NCBI RefSeq assembly: GCF_000518265.1
Contig: NZ_JADG01000010.1
Span: 186,001 to 250,000, forward strand
From: Actinomadura oligospora ATCC 43269
GTDB lineage: Bacteria > Actinomycetota > Actinomycetes > Streptosporangiales > Streptosporangiaceae
DNA length: 64,000 nucleotides
Reading direction: 5' to 3'
The position numbers and the translations under genes are program-made. Positions 24,668-32,956 of this stretch are shown here, piece after piece. Position 1 is the first letter of the stretch, and the number at the start of each line of letters is the position of its first letter. Below the pieces are notes generated by a model, which did no database searches, was not told where the DNA came from, and saw only the letters and a list, made by a program, of their open reading frames with translations.

Positions 24668-25123
24668 ATGACTTCGCGCATCCAGAACGCGGCGGTCTCA
24701 CCCGACTTCACCAAGGGCGTCCAGCATCTCTTCAAGGACGTGTACTCCGGCGGCGTCCCGCGCGAGACGCTGGAGCTGGTCCACCTGCGCGCGAGCCAGA
24801 TCAACGGGTGCAGCGCCTGCGTCGACGCCGGTGTCACCGGGGCGACCAAGGCGGGCGTCTCCCCGGACAAGCTGCACGGCGTCGCCGCCTGGTACGAGAA
24901 CCCGGTCTTCGACGACGCCGAGCGGGCCGCGCTGGCGCTCGCCGAGGCGGCGACCCGGCTGGCGGACCGTCCCGGCGCGGTCACCGACGAGATCTGGGAC
25001 GAGGCCGCCAAGCACTACGACGAACGCCAGCTCGGCTCCCTGGTGCTGATGGTGGCGATCACCAACCTCTTCAACCGCATCAACACCACCTTCCGCACCC
25101 CCGCCGGGACGGCGTGGAACTGA
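24668..25123 (+). CDS. Carboxymuconolactone decarboxylase / AhpD-like protein
   Basis: This 151-residue helical protein of the CMD/alkylhydroperoxidase family carries the redox motif NGCSACVDAG (CxxC) near residue 49 with a preceding HLRASQI. Such proteins reduce peroxides through the CxxC pair or act on lactones, and they are the classic target gene of ECF41 sigma factors, as the divergent layout here shows. A GGAGG box lies 6 bp before the ATG at 24668. Confidence 0.92.
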   Translation: MTSRIQNAAVSPDFTKGVQHLFKDVYSGGVPRETLELVHLRASQINGCSACVDAGVTGATKAGVSPDKLHGVAAWYENPVFDDAERAALALAEAATRLADRPGAVTDEIWDEAAKHYDERQLGSLVLMVAITNLFNRINTTFRTPAGTAWN

Positions 25124-25141
25124 CGCCCGGCCCATGACCGG

Positions 25142-26410
25142 TCACCGGACGGCACGTGCCGCGCGTGCCGTCCGGGCCGGTCGCTCCCCGGTCGAACCGG
25201 CCAGGGCGAGCCGGACGACCGGACCCACGGCAAGCCCACTGAGCAGGAACAACGCGCCCAGCACCAGCCAGCCCGAGGGCCCCTGGCCGACGAGCAGCCA
25301 GGTCAGGACCAAAGGCCCCGCCATCCGCGCGAGCTGCGGGGCCATGCCGAAGAAGCCCTGGTACTGCCCCTGCCGCCCGTCCGGCGCGAGCCCGAAGCCG
25401 AGCTCCGCGGCGCTCGCGCCGTGCAGCATCTCGGCGAACACCTGGATCAGGGCGGCGGCGACGAGGATCGCGACGGCGGCGACCGCCCCCACAGGGGCCG
25501 CCGACGACGCGAAGACCGCGCAGGCCGCGAGCATCAGCGCCCCGGCCCGACGGGAGGCCCGGACGGCCCCGCGCGGACCGTCCACCCGCCTGCTCACGCG
25601 GACCTGGAACAGCACGACGGTCAGCATGTTGACCACCAGGATCACCGCGGCCGTCGAGCCCGGGGCCTCGGTGCGCCGGACGATCCACAGCGGCAGCCCG
25701 AGGCTGAGGATCGGCATGTTCAGGTACATGACGGCGCTCAGCAGCATGAGCATCGCGTACGGACGGTCCCGCAGCACGGCCGCGCGAGGCCCGCCCGGCG
25801 GACGCCCGGTGTCGCCCGGAACGACCTCGGGAAGCCGCCGGAGGATGACGGCCGCGACGACGAAACTCACCGCGTCCATGGCGAGGACCGCCCGGTAGGA
25901 CGCGGCGTCGTCGAAGGTCAGGGCCAGTCCCCCCAGACCGGCGCCGACGGCCAGCCCCGCGTTGAGCGTGGACTGCAGGTGGGCCCGGACGACCGTCCGC
26001 CGGGCGGGTTCCACCAGGCCCGCGAGCAGCGCCTGCCGCGCCGAGTTCAGCCCGCCCTGGCAGCACGCGTACACGCACACGACGAGGACGAACAGCGGGA
26101 ACGACCTCACGACGAGCAGCCCGCCGAGGGCCGCCGCGGTCGCGAGGGCCAGCGCCACCGTGACGCGGCGCGGGCCCCGGCGGTCGGCCAGGTGGCCGAG
26201 CGGGACCCCGGCCAGCATCCCGCAGGCCCAGCCGACCGTGAGCGCGATCCCGACCCGGGACGGCGAGACCCCCACGACCCGCGTGAAGAACAGCGCCGAG
26301 GTCGCGTAGAACGCCCCGTCCCCGATCGAGTTGGCCAGCTGCCCGAGCGCCAGGACGCGTCCCGGCCCCGCGGGCGGGAGCCCCGGGAACCCCCGGGCCG
26401 GACGCCTCAT
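25142..26410 (-). CDS. MFS transporter (drug efflux-like)
   Basis: This 422-residue major facilitator has about twelve helices. The cytoplasmic loop motif A is GHLADRRGPRRVTVAL between helices 2 and 3. The N-terminal half has the VGIALTVGWACGMLAGVPLG pattern of drug:proton antiporters. The ATG overlaps the TGA of the upstream DsbA-like gene (ATGA), so the two are co-translated. The tail repeats Arg-Ala (TARAARAVR). The substrate is unknown. Confidence 0.86.
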   Translation of the reverse strand: MRRPARGFPGLPPAGPGRVLALGQLANSIGDGAFYATSALFFTRVVGVSPSRVGIALTVGWACGMLAGVPLGHLADRRGPRRVTVALALATAAALGGLLVVRSFPLFVLVVCVYACCQGGLNSARQALLAGLVEPARRTVVRAHLQSTLNAGLAVGAGLGGLALTFDDAASYRAVLAMDAVSFVVAAVILRRLPEVVPGDTGRPPGGPRAAVLRDRPYAMLMLLSAVMYLNMPILSLGLPLWIVRRTEAPGSTAAVILVVNMLTVVLFQVRVSRRVDGPRGAVRASRRAGALMLAACAVFASSAAPVGAVAAVAILVAAALIQVFAEMLHGASAAELGFGLAPDGRQGQYQGFFGMAPQLARMAGPLVLTWLLVGQGPSGWLVLGALFLLSGLAVGPVVRLALAGSTGERPARTARAARAVR

Positions 26411-27024
26411 CCGACGCGCGGGGATTCGGTGCGTCCGCGCTTCAGCTCGAAGAACCCCGGCGCGGCCGTGACGAGCAGGACGCCGTCCCAGAGGCGTCCG
26501 GCGTCCTCACCGCGCGGGACGGGCGTGACGACCGGCCCGAAGAACGCGTTGACCTTCCCGTCCGGCCCCGGGACGTGGATCGAGGGCGTCCCGAGGTTCT
26601 CGCCGACCGGGTCGAGCCCGGCGTGATGACTCGCCCGCAGCGCCTCGTCGAAGTCGTCGGCCTCGGCGGCGTCGGCGAGCCCGGCGTCCAGGCCGATCTC
26701 GTCCAGGGCGCTGAGGTACAGCTCCCGCCCGATCGGCGTCTTGTCGTGGTGGATGCGGTTTCCGAGCGCGGTGTACAGGTCCCGCAGGACGGGCGTCCCG
26801 TACTTCTGCTCGGCCGCGATCGCCACGCGGACCGGCCCGAGCGTGTCGGCGAGCCAGCGCTCGTACCACTCCTCCAGCCCCTCGCGGCCGTCGTTCAGCA
26901 GCCAGAGGCTCATCACGCGGAACCGCACCTCCACGTCGCGGACGCGTTCCACTTCGAGCAGCCAGCGGGAGGTGTTCCAGGCCCAGGGGCACTTCGGGTC
27001 GAACCACATGTCGACGGAGGTCAA
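26407..27024 (-). CDS. DsbA-family oxidoreductase, mycothiol-dependent nitroreductase-like
   Basis: This 205-residue thioredoxin-fold protein with a helical insertion matches M. tuberculosis Rv2466c (mycothiol-dependent nitroreductase, Mrx2). The shared signatures are WFDPKCPWAWNTSRW, VMSLWLLN, GPVRVAIAAEQKYG, SHHAGLDPVGENLGTP and the C-terminal FFELKRGRTE. The active site is CPWA, so only the first catalytic cysteine is kept, unlike the CPWC of Rv2466c, which points to a monothiol mechanism with mycothiol. It would act in the cytoplasm. The start is a TTG at 27024 with GGAG 8 bp upstream. It is the first gene of a two-gene operon with the MFS transporter. Confidence 0.9.
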   Translation of the reverse strand: MTSVDMWFDPKCPWAWNTSRWLLEVERVRDVEVRFRVMSLWLLNDGREGLEEWYERWLADTLGPVRVAIAAEQKYGTPVLRDLYTALGNRIHHDKTPIGRELYLSALDEIGLDAGLADAAEADDFDEALRASHHAGLDPVGENLGTPSIHVPGPDGKVNAFFGPVVTPVPRGEDAGRLWDGVLLVTAAPGFFELKRGRTESPRVG

Positions 27025-27076
27025 GGACGTACTCCAAGGTCGTTCATTTTCCGGTGATCCCAGTCAACGGCCTACG

Positions 27077-27122
27077 ATTGGCGTCAGGAAGTGCCAATGA
27101 CCGCATACCTCGATGGGCCAAT
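27077..27122. promoter_or_regulatory. ATTGGC/GCCAAT operator at the mocR start
   Basis: An inverted pair ATTGGC (27077-27082) and GCCAAT (27093-27098) spaced by 10 bp overlaps the start codon of the MocR gene, and a third half-site GCCAAT lies at 27117-27122. The arrangement fits autoregulation by the MocR protein and control of the divergent DsbA-MFS operon. Confidence 0.5.
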
Positions 27123-28548
27123 CGCGATCGACCTGCACATCAGCCTCGACGGACCCGGCGACCTCGCCACCCGCATCCACCGGCGGATCCTGGACGCGAT
27201 CCTGGACGGACGCCTGCGGCCGGGGGAGCGCCTCCCTCCCACCCGCGAGCTCGCGCGCCGCCTGGACGTGTCGCGCAACACCGTCTCCGTCGCCTACGAA
27301 CGCCTGACCGCCGAGGGCCTGCTGGTCGCCCGGGTCGGATCCGGCACGTTCGTCGGCCGCGCGCCCGTCGGGCGTCCCCGCGACGTCCCGGAAGGCCATG
27401 CCGCCCGCCCGCGTCCGATCTGGGACGTCCCGGCGCGGCCCCCGAACGCCGGATCGGCGTCCTTCCCCTACGACTTCCGCGTCGGCACGCCCGACCCGGA
27501 CCTGTTCCCGCTCCCCGTCTGGCGGCGGCTGCTCACCGCCGAGTGGCGCGCCGCGACCGTCAGGACCACCGGATACGGCGACCCCGCCGGGCACCACGGC
27601 CTGCGCGAGGCCGTCGCCCGCTCCACCGGGCTCTCCCGCTCGGTCCGCGCGAGCGCCGACGACGTGCTGGTCACCCAGGGCGCGCAGCAGGCGCTCGACC
27701 TCATCGGACGCGTCCTGATCGAGCCCGGCGACACCGTGGCCGTCGAGGACCCCGGCTACCCGCCCGCCCGCCACCTGTTCCGCACGCACGGCGCCCGCGT
27801 CACGCCCGTCCCCGTCGACCGCGAGGGGCTCGACGTGAACGCGCTCCCGGACGGCGCGCGCCTGGTCTACGTGACACCCTCGCACCAGTTCCCGCTGGGC
27901 ACGCCGATGTCGCTGGCCCGCCGCGCCGCCCTGCTCGACTGGGCCGGACGCCACGACGCGGTGATCGTCGAGGACGACTACGACAGCGAGTTCCGCTTCT
28001 CCGACCGTCCCCTGGATCCGCTCCAGAGCCTTGACCGCACCGGACGCGTCATCTACGTCGGGACCTTCTCCAAGACCCTCCTGCCGATGCTGCGCGTCGG
28101 CTTCCTCGTCGCGCCCGCCTCGCTGCGACCGGCGCTGCGCGCGGCCAGGCAACTCACCGACTGGCACGGCGATCCCGCGACCCAGGGCGCGCTCGCCCGC
28201 TTCATCGACTCGGGTGAGCTGCCGCGCCACATCCGCAAGGCCACCCGCACCTACGCCGCCCGCCACGAGCTGATCGCCGAGGCCCTCACCGGCGACCTGG
28301 CCGCCTGGCTCGACCCCGTCCCGTCAACGGCGGGCCTGCACCTGTGCGCCCTCCTCAAACCGGACGCCCCGGTCGACGTCCCCGCCGTGCTGCTCAGGGC
28401 CAGAGAACTCGGCGTCGCCGCCGAGGACCTGACGAACTACTGCGACGACGTCCGCCGCCCCGGCATCGTCCTCGGCTACGGCGCCATCCCGACCGACCGC
28501 GTCCGGACGGGCCTCGCCCTCCTCGCCAGGTCGTTCAACGACGTCTAG
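27097..28548 (+). CDS. MocR/PdxR-type regulator (GntR wHTH fused to aminotransferase domain)
   Basis: This 483-residue regulator has an N-terminal GntR winged helix (about residues 20-90: LATRIHRRILDAILDGRLRP, SRNTVSVAYERL, GSGTFVG) joined to a fold-type I aminotransferase domain that binds PLP. Lys326 in VGTFSKTLLPMLRVGF is the predicted Schiff-base lysine, and EDDYDSEFRF and YVTPSHQFPLG are conserved. MocR proteins use PLP or aminated ligands to control vitamin B6, GABA or efflux genes. I prefer the ATG at 27097 because AGGA lies 7 bp upstream; a GTG at 27091 is also possible. It is divergent from the DsbA-MFS operon. Confidence 0.92.
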   Translation: MTAYLDGPIAIDLHISLDGPGDLATRIHRRILDAILDGRLRPGERLPPTRELARRLDVSRNTVSVAYERLTAEGLLVARVGSGTFVGRAPVGRPRDVPEGHAARPRPIWDVPARPPNAGSASFPYDFRVGTPDPDLFPLPVWRRLLTAEWRAATVRTTGYGDPAGHHGLREAVARSTGLSRSVRASADDVLVTQGAQQALDLIGRVLIEPGDTVAVEDPGYPPARHLFRTHGARVTPVPVDREGLDVNALPDGARLVYVTPSHQFPLGTPMSLARRAALLDWAGRHDAVIVEDDYDSEFRFSDRPLDPLQSLDRTGRVIYVGTFSKTLLPMLRVGFLVAPASLRPALRAARQLTDWHGDPATQGALARFIDSGELPRHIRKATRTYAARHELIAEALTGDLAAWLDPVPSTAGLHLCALLKPDAPVDVPAVLLRARELGVAAEDLTNYCDDVRRPGIVLGYGAIPTDRVRTGLALLARSFNDV

Positions 28549-28617
28549 TCACACCGGACGGCACCCGTCCCCGGCCAGGACGGCCCGCAGAGCCTGGGTG
28601 CCGCCGAGACGTCCGGC

Positions 28618-29127
28618 CTATTCGGCCTGCTCCTCCGGCGCGCCCTGCGGCTCGTCGCGGACGGTCAGGTCGTACTTCTGCGGGTCGCGGAAGCGGAACG
28701 CGTGGCCGCCGGGCGGCATGTGCCCGATCTCCCACCAGTTCCTGTCGAGGTCCTGCACGTAGAACGCGTACGTCCCGTGCTGGTCGACGGGCTTGGTCAT
28801 CTTCCGGATGCCGTACTCCTCGCGGACGGCCGAGAGCGTGGCGTGCGCGTCGTCGACCTCCTCGCGGGTGCCCACGTCGAGCCCGTTGTGCCCGAGCAGC
28901 GGCATCTCGTGCTGCTCGGCCTTCGGCGTCTCGACGGCGACGTACACGTGGTCGCCTCCGAGGCGCACGAGCAGTCCGATCGGCGCGTGCTGGAGCACCT
29001 CGAGCCCGAGCACCTCCTCATAGAACCGCCGCGACTCCTGAAGGTCGATCACCTCCAGCGTCCCGTGCGAAAGGAACCGCGTCTTCAGCAGCGGCTCCTT
29101 CTCCGACCGCCGCGTCATCCCGGCCAT
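28618..29127 (-). CDS. VOC-superfamily protein (glyoxalase / extradiol dioxygenase-like)
   Basis: This 169-residue protein with paired beta-alpha-beta modules begins after GGAG with MAGMTRRSEKEPLL. Putative metal ligands are His in FLSHGTLEVIDL near the start, His/Glu around HNGLDVGTREEV and the Glu of NWWEIGHMP near the end. The FYVQDLDRNWWEIGH segment is typical of catechol 2,3-dioxygenase-like members. The substrate cannot be deduced. It has no close operon partner. Confidence 0.85.
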   Translation of the reverse strand: MAGMTRRSEKEPLLKTRFLSHGTLEVIDLQESRRFYEEVLGLEVLQHAPIGLLVRLGGDHVYVAVETPKAEQHEMPLLGHNGLDVGTREEVDDAHATLSAVREEYGIRKMTKPVDQHGTYAFYVQDLDRNWWEIGHMPPGGHAFRFRDPQKYDLTVRDEPQGAPEEQAE

Positions 29128-29807
29128 GAAACTCCTTCTCCAAAAGTCCTCGCCCCCGGATGAATGCCGTCCCCGCCCGCAGTGTGCCACCCCGCCAACC
29201 CGATGCGCACACCCTTCCGACCAGTAAGTACTTCCGGTTCCGCAACGGCAGTGCCTTGTTCACCGGGTGGCGCGACGGCCTCACTCTGCGCTTTGTTCAC
29301 CCGATCGGCGCGCGGCCCGCCCGTCCCCGTTTCTCGCACCGGTATCGTTCTCGTATGACTCGCGTATAGCGCGCCCCATCCGCATCATTCGCAGAATGTT
29401 TGCGCCTTTGCGTAAGGCGGCAGCCTATACTGTCAAGTGCATCCGAAAAGACATCGGCGCGTTCTTGGGGCCACTCGACCGTTTCGACACCGCGGCCTCG
29501 CGCCTGGCCGCCGCCCGTCCTGTCCCTGACGTGCGGTTCCCCGTTGACGCTCGACTTGGCGTGAACGCCCCGGCGTGTCCGAACGCATGCCTTCGTGCCG
29601 CCGGACCCGGCCGTGACCGGAGTCATGACAGCGGCGAAAGTCAAGCTCGGTGATGAGGAACCTGACTTATGAGGGGCATGGGACCAGTGACGATCACGTG
29701 GCGTAATTGATCGACGCGGTTGACCTCCGGATGACGGCGAAGCGATCATCTGATCGTCCGGCCGGACGGAGATCAGCGATAGGTCGTCTCTGAACAGGGA
29801 GATCCCC
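29128..29807 (+). other. 680-bp region without a recognisable gene
   Basis: This stretch is less GC-rich than the rest of the window, and none of its open frames has actinomycete codon use. It holds isolated promoter-like pieces (for example TATACT at 29426-29431) and the leader of the small secreted protein that follows. I see no RNA gene or clear repeat. Confidence 0.5.
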
Positions 29808-30074
29808 ATGTCTCGACGTATTGCCCGTGTCGCCGCCGCACTCGGCGCCGCCGCCATGTTCGGCGTGACCGGCGCCGCGCTCGCCGGAACCGCCTCCGCC
29901 GCCCCGGCCGCCGAGTCCTCGACGACGGCCGCCGCGTCCGGCTACTTCTTCGTCGCCTTCTACCCGAACCAGGCGCAGTGCGTGGGCGGCGGCGAGTACT
30001 ACATGCGCAGCGGGTACAGCAGCTACATCTGCCAGCTCGACCCCTGGCGCGGCTGGGCCCTGTACGTGCAGTAG
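29808..30074 (+). CDS. Small secreted protein
   Basis: This 88-residue precursor has a Sec signal peptide: basic MSRRIARVAA, a hydrophobic core (LGAAAMFGVTGAALAG) and a cleavage region near ASAAPA (about residue 33). The mature part, about 55 residues, is rich in Tyr, Gly and Ser with two cysteines (QAQCVGGG and YICQLDP) likely to form a disulfide, and ends in WALYVQ. GGGAG lies 8 bp before the ATG. I do not recognise the family; a secreted inhibitor or bacteriocin-like role is possible but unsupported. Confidence 0.85.
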   Translation: MSRRIARVAAALGAAAMFGVTGAALAGTASAAPAAESSTTAAASGYFFVAFYPNQAQCVGGGEYYMRSGYSSYICQLDPWRGWALYVQ

Positions 30075-30085
30075 CGGCACCGGCG

Positions 30086-30115
30086 AAGACCTCGGCCGAC
30101 CACGGCCGGGGTCTT
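30086..30115 (+). terminator. Terminator of the small secreted protein gene
   Basis: A hairpin of 13-bp arms with one mismatch (30086-30098 and 30103-30115, loop ACCA) begins 11 bp after the stop codon and ends in GTCTTTC. Confidence 0.75.
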
Positions 30116-30260
30116 TCCCGTTCGTCCCGCCTCCGCCGCCGGTCACGCCCACCTCGTCCAGGGCGGCCCCTGGACGTCACGCTCCGCTCCGAAGCCGCAT
30201 GATCAGCGAATCGCGCAGCGATCTCGCCGAGGAGCCCCAGAACCGGGACGAAAAGGAAAA

Positions 30261-30289
30261 TGCAGGCCAGGCGAATTGCCTGACCTGCA
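30261..30289 (-). terminator. Terminator of the Val-Gly tRNA operon
   Basis: On the minus strand the hairpin 30261-30289 (outer arms TGCAGG/CCTGCA, inner AGGC/GCCT) is followed by a T-rich tract from 30260 down to 30251, a classical intrinsic terminator just after the tRNA-Val CCA end. Confidence 0.85.
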
Positions 30290-30295
30290 CCGTTA

Positions 30296-30370
<75 letters not shown>

Positions 30371-30399
30371 GGACGTCCACCCGAGAGGGTGGGCCGGAG

Positions 30400-30471
30400 A
30401 GCGGAAGACGGGATTTGAACCCGCGACCCTCACCTTGGCAAGGTGATGCTCTACCCCTGAGCCACTTCCGC
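30400..30471 (-). tRNA. tRNA-Gly (GCC), copy 1
   Basis: The acceptor GCGGAAG/CTTCCGC, anticodon stem TCACC/GGTGA around TTGCCAA (anticodon GCC) and T-stem GCGGG/CCCGC are all intact, with discriminator U and no encoded CCA. It is identical to the copy at 39177-39248. A minus-strand TAAAGT box about 60 bp upstream probably starts the operon. Confidence 0.97.
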
Positions 30472-30645
30472 GTGTGCTGCTCGGTGCCTTCCCTTTCGGG
30501 CCGGTCCCTCGCGGCGACAAGGAAAACTTTAGCGTGGATTCCGAGTGCATGTGACATCGGAGCCGGGCCGGCCGGCGGCCCGGCTCCGCGGCGGTGGCCA
30601 GGGTGGACCCAGGGTGGCCCCAGGGCGGATGCCCAAGGTGGAGGG

Positions 30646-31944
30646 TCAGCGGCGCTTGGCGGCGAAGCCGTGGCGGGCGGCGTAGGCGGCCAGGTCGTGC
30701 CAGTCGTCGCCGGTGTGGGCGTGGGGATCGAGGCAGCCGAGAGTGATCGGCCGCGGAACCGTGTAGCGCGGGGCGTCCAGGTTCGGCTTGGAGTGGAAGT
30801 CCAGGACCTCGGCGATGTTGCGGGCGGCGGCGTCCCGGACGGAGAGGGGCGCGAGGCCCCAGCGCCACTCGATGGCCTTGAGGACGGAGGTGTGGTCGTA
30901 GACCTCGTGGGCGATCGAGCGGCGGCGGGCCCTGGGGGAGATCAGCAGGCAGGGGACGCGGAACCCGCGCAGGCCGGTGCCGAGGTCGGGGCGCGGGTCC
31001 GGCCCGGCCGGCGGCGGGACGTGGTCGAAGAAGCCGCCCCACTCGTCGTAGTTGATCACGAACAGGGTGCGCGGCCAGTTCGGGGACGTGGTGACGGCCG
31101 TGTAGACCCGGTTCAGGAAGCTCTGGCCGAGCCGGATGTCGGCGAGCGGGTGCTCGTCCTCGGACATCCCGGGCAGCGCCTCGCCGAGGAAGCCGGGCTC
31201 GACGAAGCTGACGGCGGGCAGGCGCCCGGCCTTGGCGTCGGCGTAGAACTCGCCGATGTTCCGGCTGACGTCCAGGTGTTTCAGGCCCCAGAGGGCGGTG
31301 AACGGGACGTCGCTGAAGTAGTACCGGCAGGAGATCTTCTTCGCCTTCAGGCGGTCCCAGATCGTGGTGAGCTCGGAGATCGTGAACGTGTTGGACGTCC
31401 GGTCGGTCTGCCCCGCGTGCTGGAAGATCCGGTTCGGGAAGGTGGACGACATGATCGCCGGGAAGTAGCGGTCGCAGACCGTCCAGTCGCGGGCGGCGTG
31501 GCCGTGGAAGCCCAGGTCGGCGCCCTTGTAGTAGCCGATCGAGAACACGTCGTTGTGCCCGGCGCGCAGCCAGCCGTCGCACTTGCCGCCGTTGTACTCG
31601 ACGCGTCCGCCGCCGTAGGAGTGGTCGGGGTCGTTGAAGCCGCAGCCCCACGGGACGGTCAGGTGGTGCGTGGAGTGCTCCGCGCCCTGGGCGTCGGTGA
31701 AGGTCAGGCCGTCCTGTTTGCCGTCCGCGCCCGGAAGCCAGCCCAGGTAGTGGTCGAAGGAGCGGTTCTCCATCATCACGACGACGATGTGGTCGATCCC
31801 CGATCTCGACGGCTCCGGGAGGGCCGAGACGGGGGCCCGGGTGGACGCCGCCGCGTCGGCCTCGGCGCCGCCCGCCGCCAGCACGGCGGCCGCGCCCGCC
31901 GTCCCCGCGAGGAAACCGCGCCGTGTCAGGTCGTCGATGCCCAT
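30646..31944 (-). CDS. TAT-exported phosphoesterase, phospholipase C-like
   Basis: This secreted protein of about 432 residues is in the non-specific phospholipase C/acid phosphatase (phosphoesterase) family. The start at 31944 is fixed by a GGAGGGAG box. A twin-arginine signal is at the N-terminus (DDLTRRGFLAGTAGAAAVLA). Family motifs are HIVVVMMENRSFDHYLG near residue 52 (metal and catalytic Asn/Glu), CDRYFPAIMSSTFPNR, and VINYDEWGGFFDHVPPP near residue 230-245 with His/Asp metal ligands. It would hydrolyse phospholipids or phosphate esters outside the cell. Confidence 0.92.
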   Translation of the reverse strand: MGIDDLTRRGFLAGTAGAAAVLAAGGAEADAAASTRAPVSALPEPSRSGIDHIVVVMMENRSFDHYLGWLPGADGKQDGLTFTDAQGAEHSTHHLTVPWGCGFNDPDHSYGGGRVEYNGGKCDGWLRAGHNDVFSIGYYKGADLGFHGHAARDWTVCDRYFPAIMSSTFPNRIFQHAGQTDRTSNTFTISELTTIWDRLKAKKISCRYYFSDVPFTALWGLKHLDVSRNIGEFYADAKAGRLPAVSFVEPGFLGEALPGMSEDEHPLADIRLGQSFLNRVYTAVTTSPNWPRTLFVINYDEWGGFFDHVPPPAGPDPRPDLGTGLRGFRVPCLLISPRARRRSIAHEVYDHTSVLKAIEWRWGLAPLSVRDAAARNIAEVLDFHSKPNLDAPRYTVPRPITLGCLDPHAHTGDDWHDLAAYAARHGFAAKRR

Positions 31945-32089
31945 GGGACTCCCTCCACTCACCGGATCGCGTGAGGAGTATCACCACGCGAGGGGCGTCA
32001 GCGGAAGAACGGGACAGGAATGGCGAGGGACAAAACCCCGAAAAGCCCGCACCCGAATCGCGTCCGGAGCTTTTTGTCACACTGGACGG

Positions 32090-32944
32090 GTGGGAGACAG
32101 GGGTGCGGCCGCGGAGGCGGCAGCGCGGGTCGGCGCCGTCCGGGACGGCCCTCCGGTGGGCCGCCTGCGCCTGGCCGCCGCCTTCTACCGCGACCGCCAC
32201 GTCCGCTACGGCCGGGCCGAGCTGAGCTTCCTGCGCTGGACGATCGCCCGCGGCGTCCTCAACCCGCCGGACGGCGACCCGCCCGGAAGCCCCTGGTGGC
32301 GGGCCGTCAACGAGCGCCTCCTCCACGACAAGACCGAGGCCGCGCTCCTGGACGGAGCCCCGCCCGCCAACCCTCGCGTGGCGCTCTGGCAGACCTTCCT
32401 CCGCAGGCCGTCCCCGGCGTCCTGGTACCGCGCGCACAACGCCAGCGTCGTCGCGGGCTACCTGGAGAACCTGCCCCTGGCCCTCGCCGAGCTGCCCGCC
32501 GAACGCTTCATGATGAACGTGGCGCTCATGCGCGTCCTCTACACGCACGCGATGGTCGCTCACCCGCGCCTCGCCCTCGGCCCGCTGGCCCCGCTCGGAC
32601 CCCTCCTCGGCGATCCGCGCAAGGGGACGGTCGGCTTCTTCCTCGACCTGCGCCGGGCCTTCCCCGAGCGCTATCCGCTCACCGGCCTCAGCGCCGAGTC
32701 ACTGATCGGCGCGGAGGGCGGCCTGCCCCGCCTGCTCGACTACGGCGTGATCAACGAACGCGCCGCCGCGCTCTACCGCTTCACCGCCGCGTCCCTGGAC
32801 GAACCGCGCGTCGCCGACCTCCACCGCGACGGCCTGCCCAGCTACGCCTGGCCCGCCGACTGGCTCGCCGTCCGGCCGAGCGGCCACACGAGGATCGTCC
32901 GCCTCGCCGCCCGCGCCACCCGCCCCGAACCCAGGCCCCGCTGA
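32090..32944 (+). CDS. Hypothetical protein
   Basis: This soluble protein of about 284 residues starts at the GTG at 32090; the open frame extends upstream but only with non-coding-like sequence. It is helical, rich in Leu/Ala/Arg/Trp, with RLAAAFYRDRHVRYGRAELSFLRW near the start, a central WYRAHNASVVAGYLENL and a C-terminal SYAWPADWLAVRPSG. I do not recognise the family. CACACT six bases before the GTG could be a -10 box of a leaderless message. It ends 12 bp from the convergent ABC-F gene. Confidence 0.78.
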   Translation: MGDRGAAAEAAARVGAVRDGPPVGRLRLAAAFYRDRHVRYGRAELSFLRWTIARGVLNPPDGDPPGSPWWRAVNERLLHDKTEAALLDGAPPANPRVALWQTFLRRPSPASWYRAHNASVVAGYLENLPLALAELPAERFMMNVALMRVLYTHAMVAHPRLALGPLAPLGPLLGDPRKGTVGFFLDLRRAFPERYPLTGLSAESLIGAEGGLPRLLDYGVINERAAALYRFTAASLDEPRVADLHRDGLPSYAWPADWLAVRPSGHTRIVRLAARATRPEPRPR

Positions 32945-32956
32945 CCCGGCCCGAGC

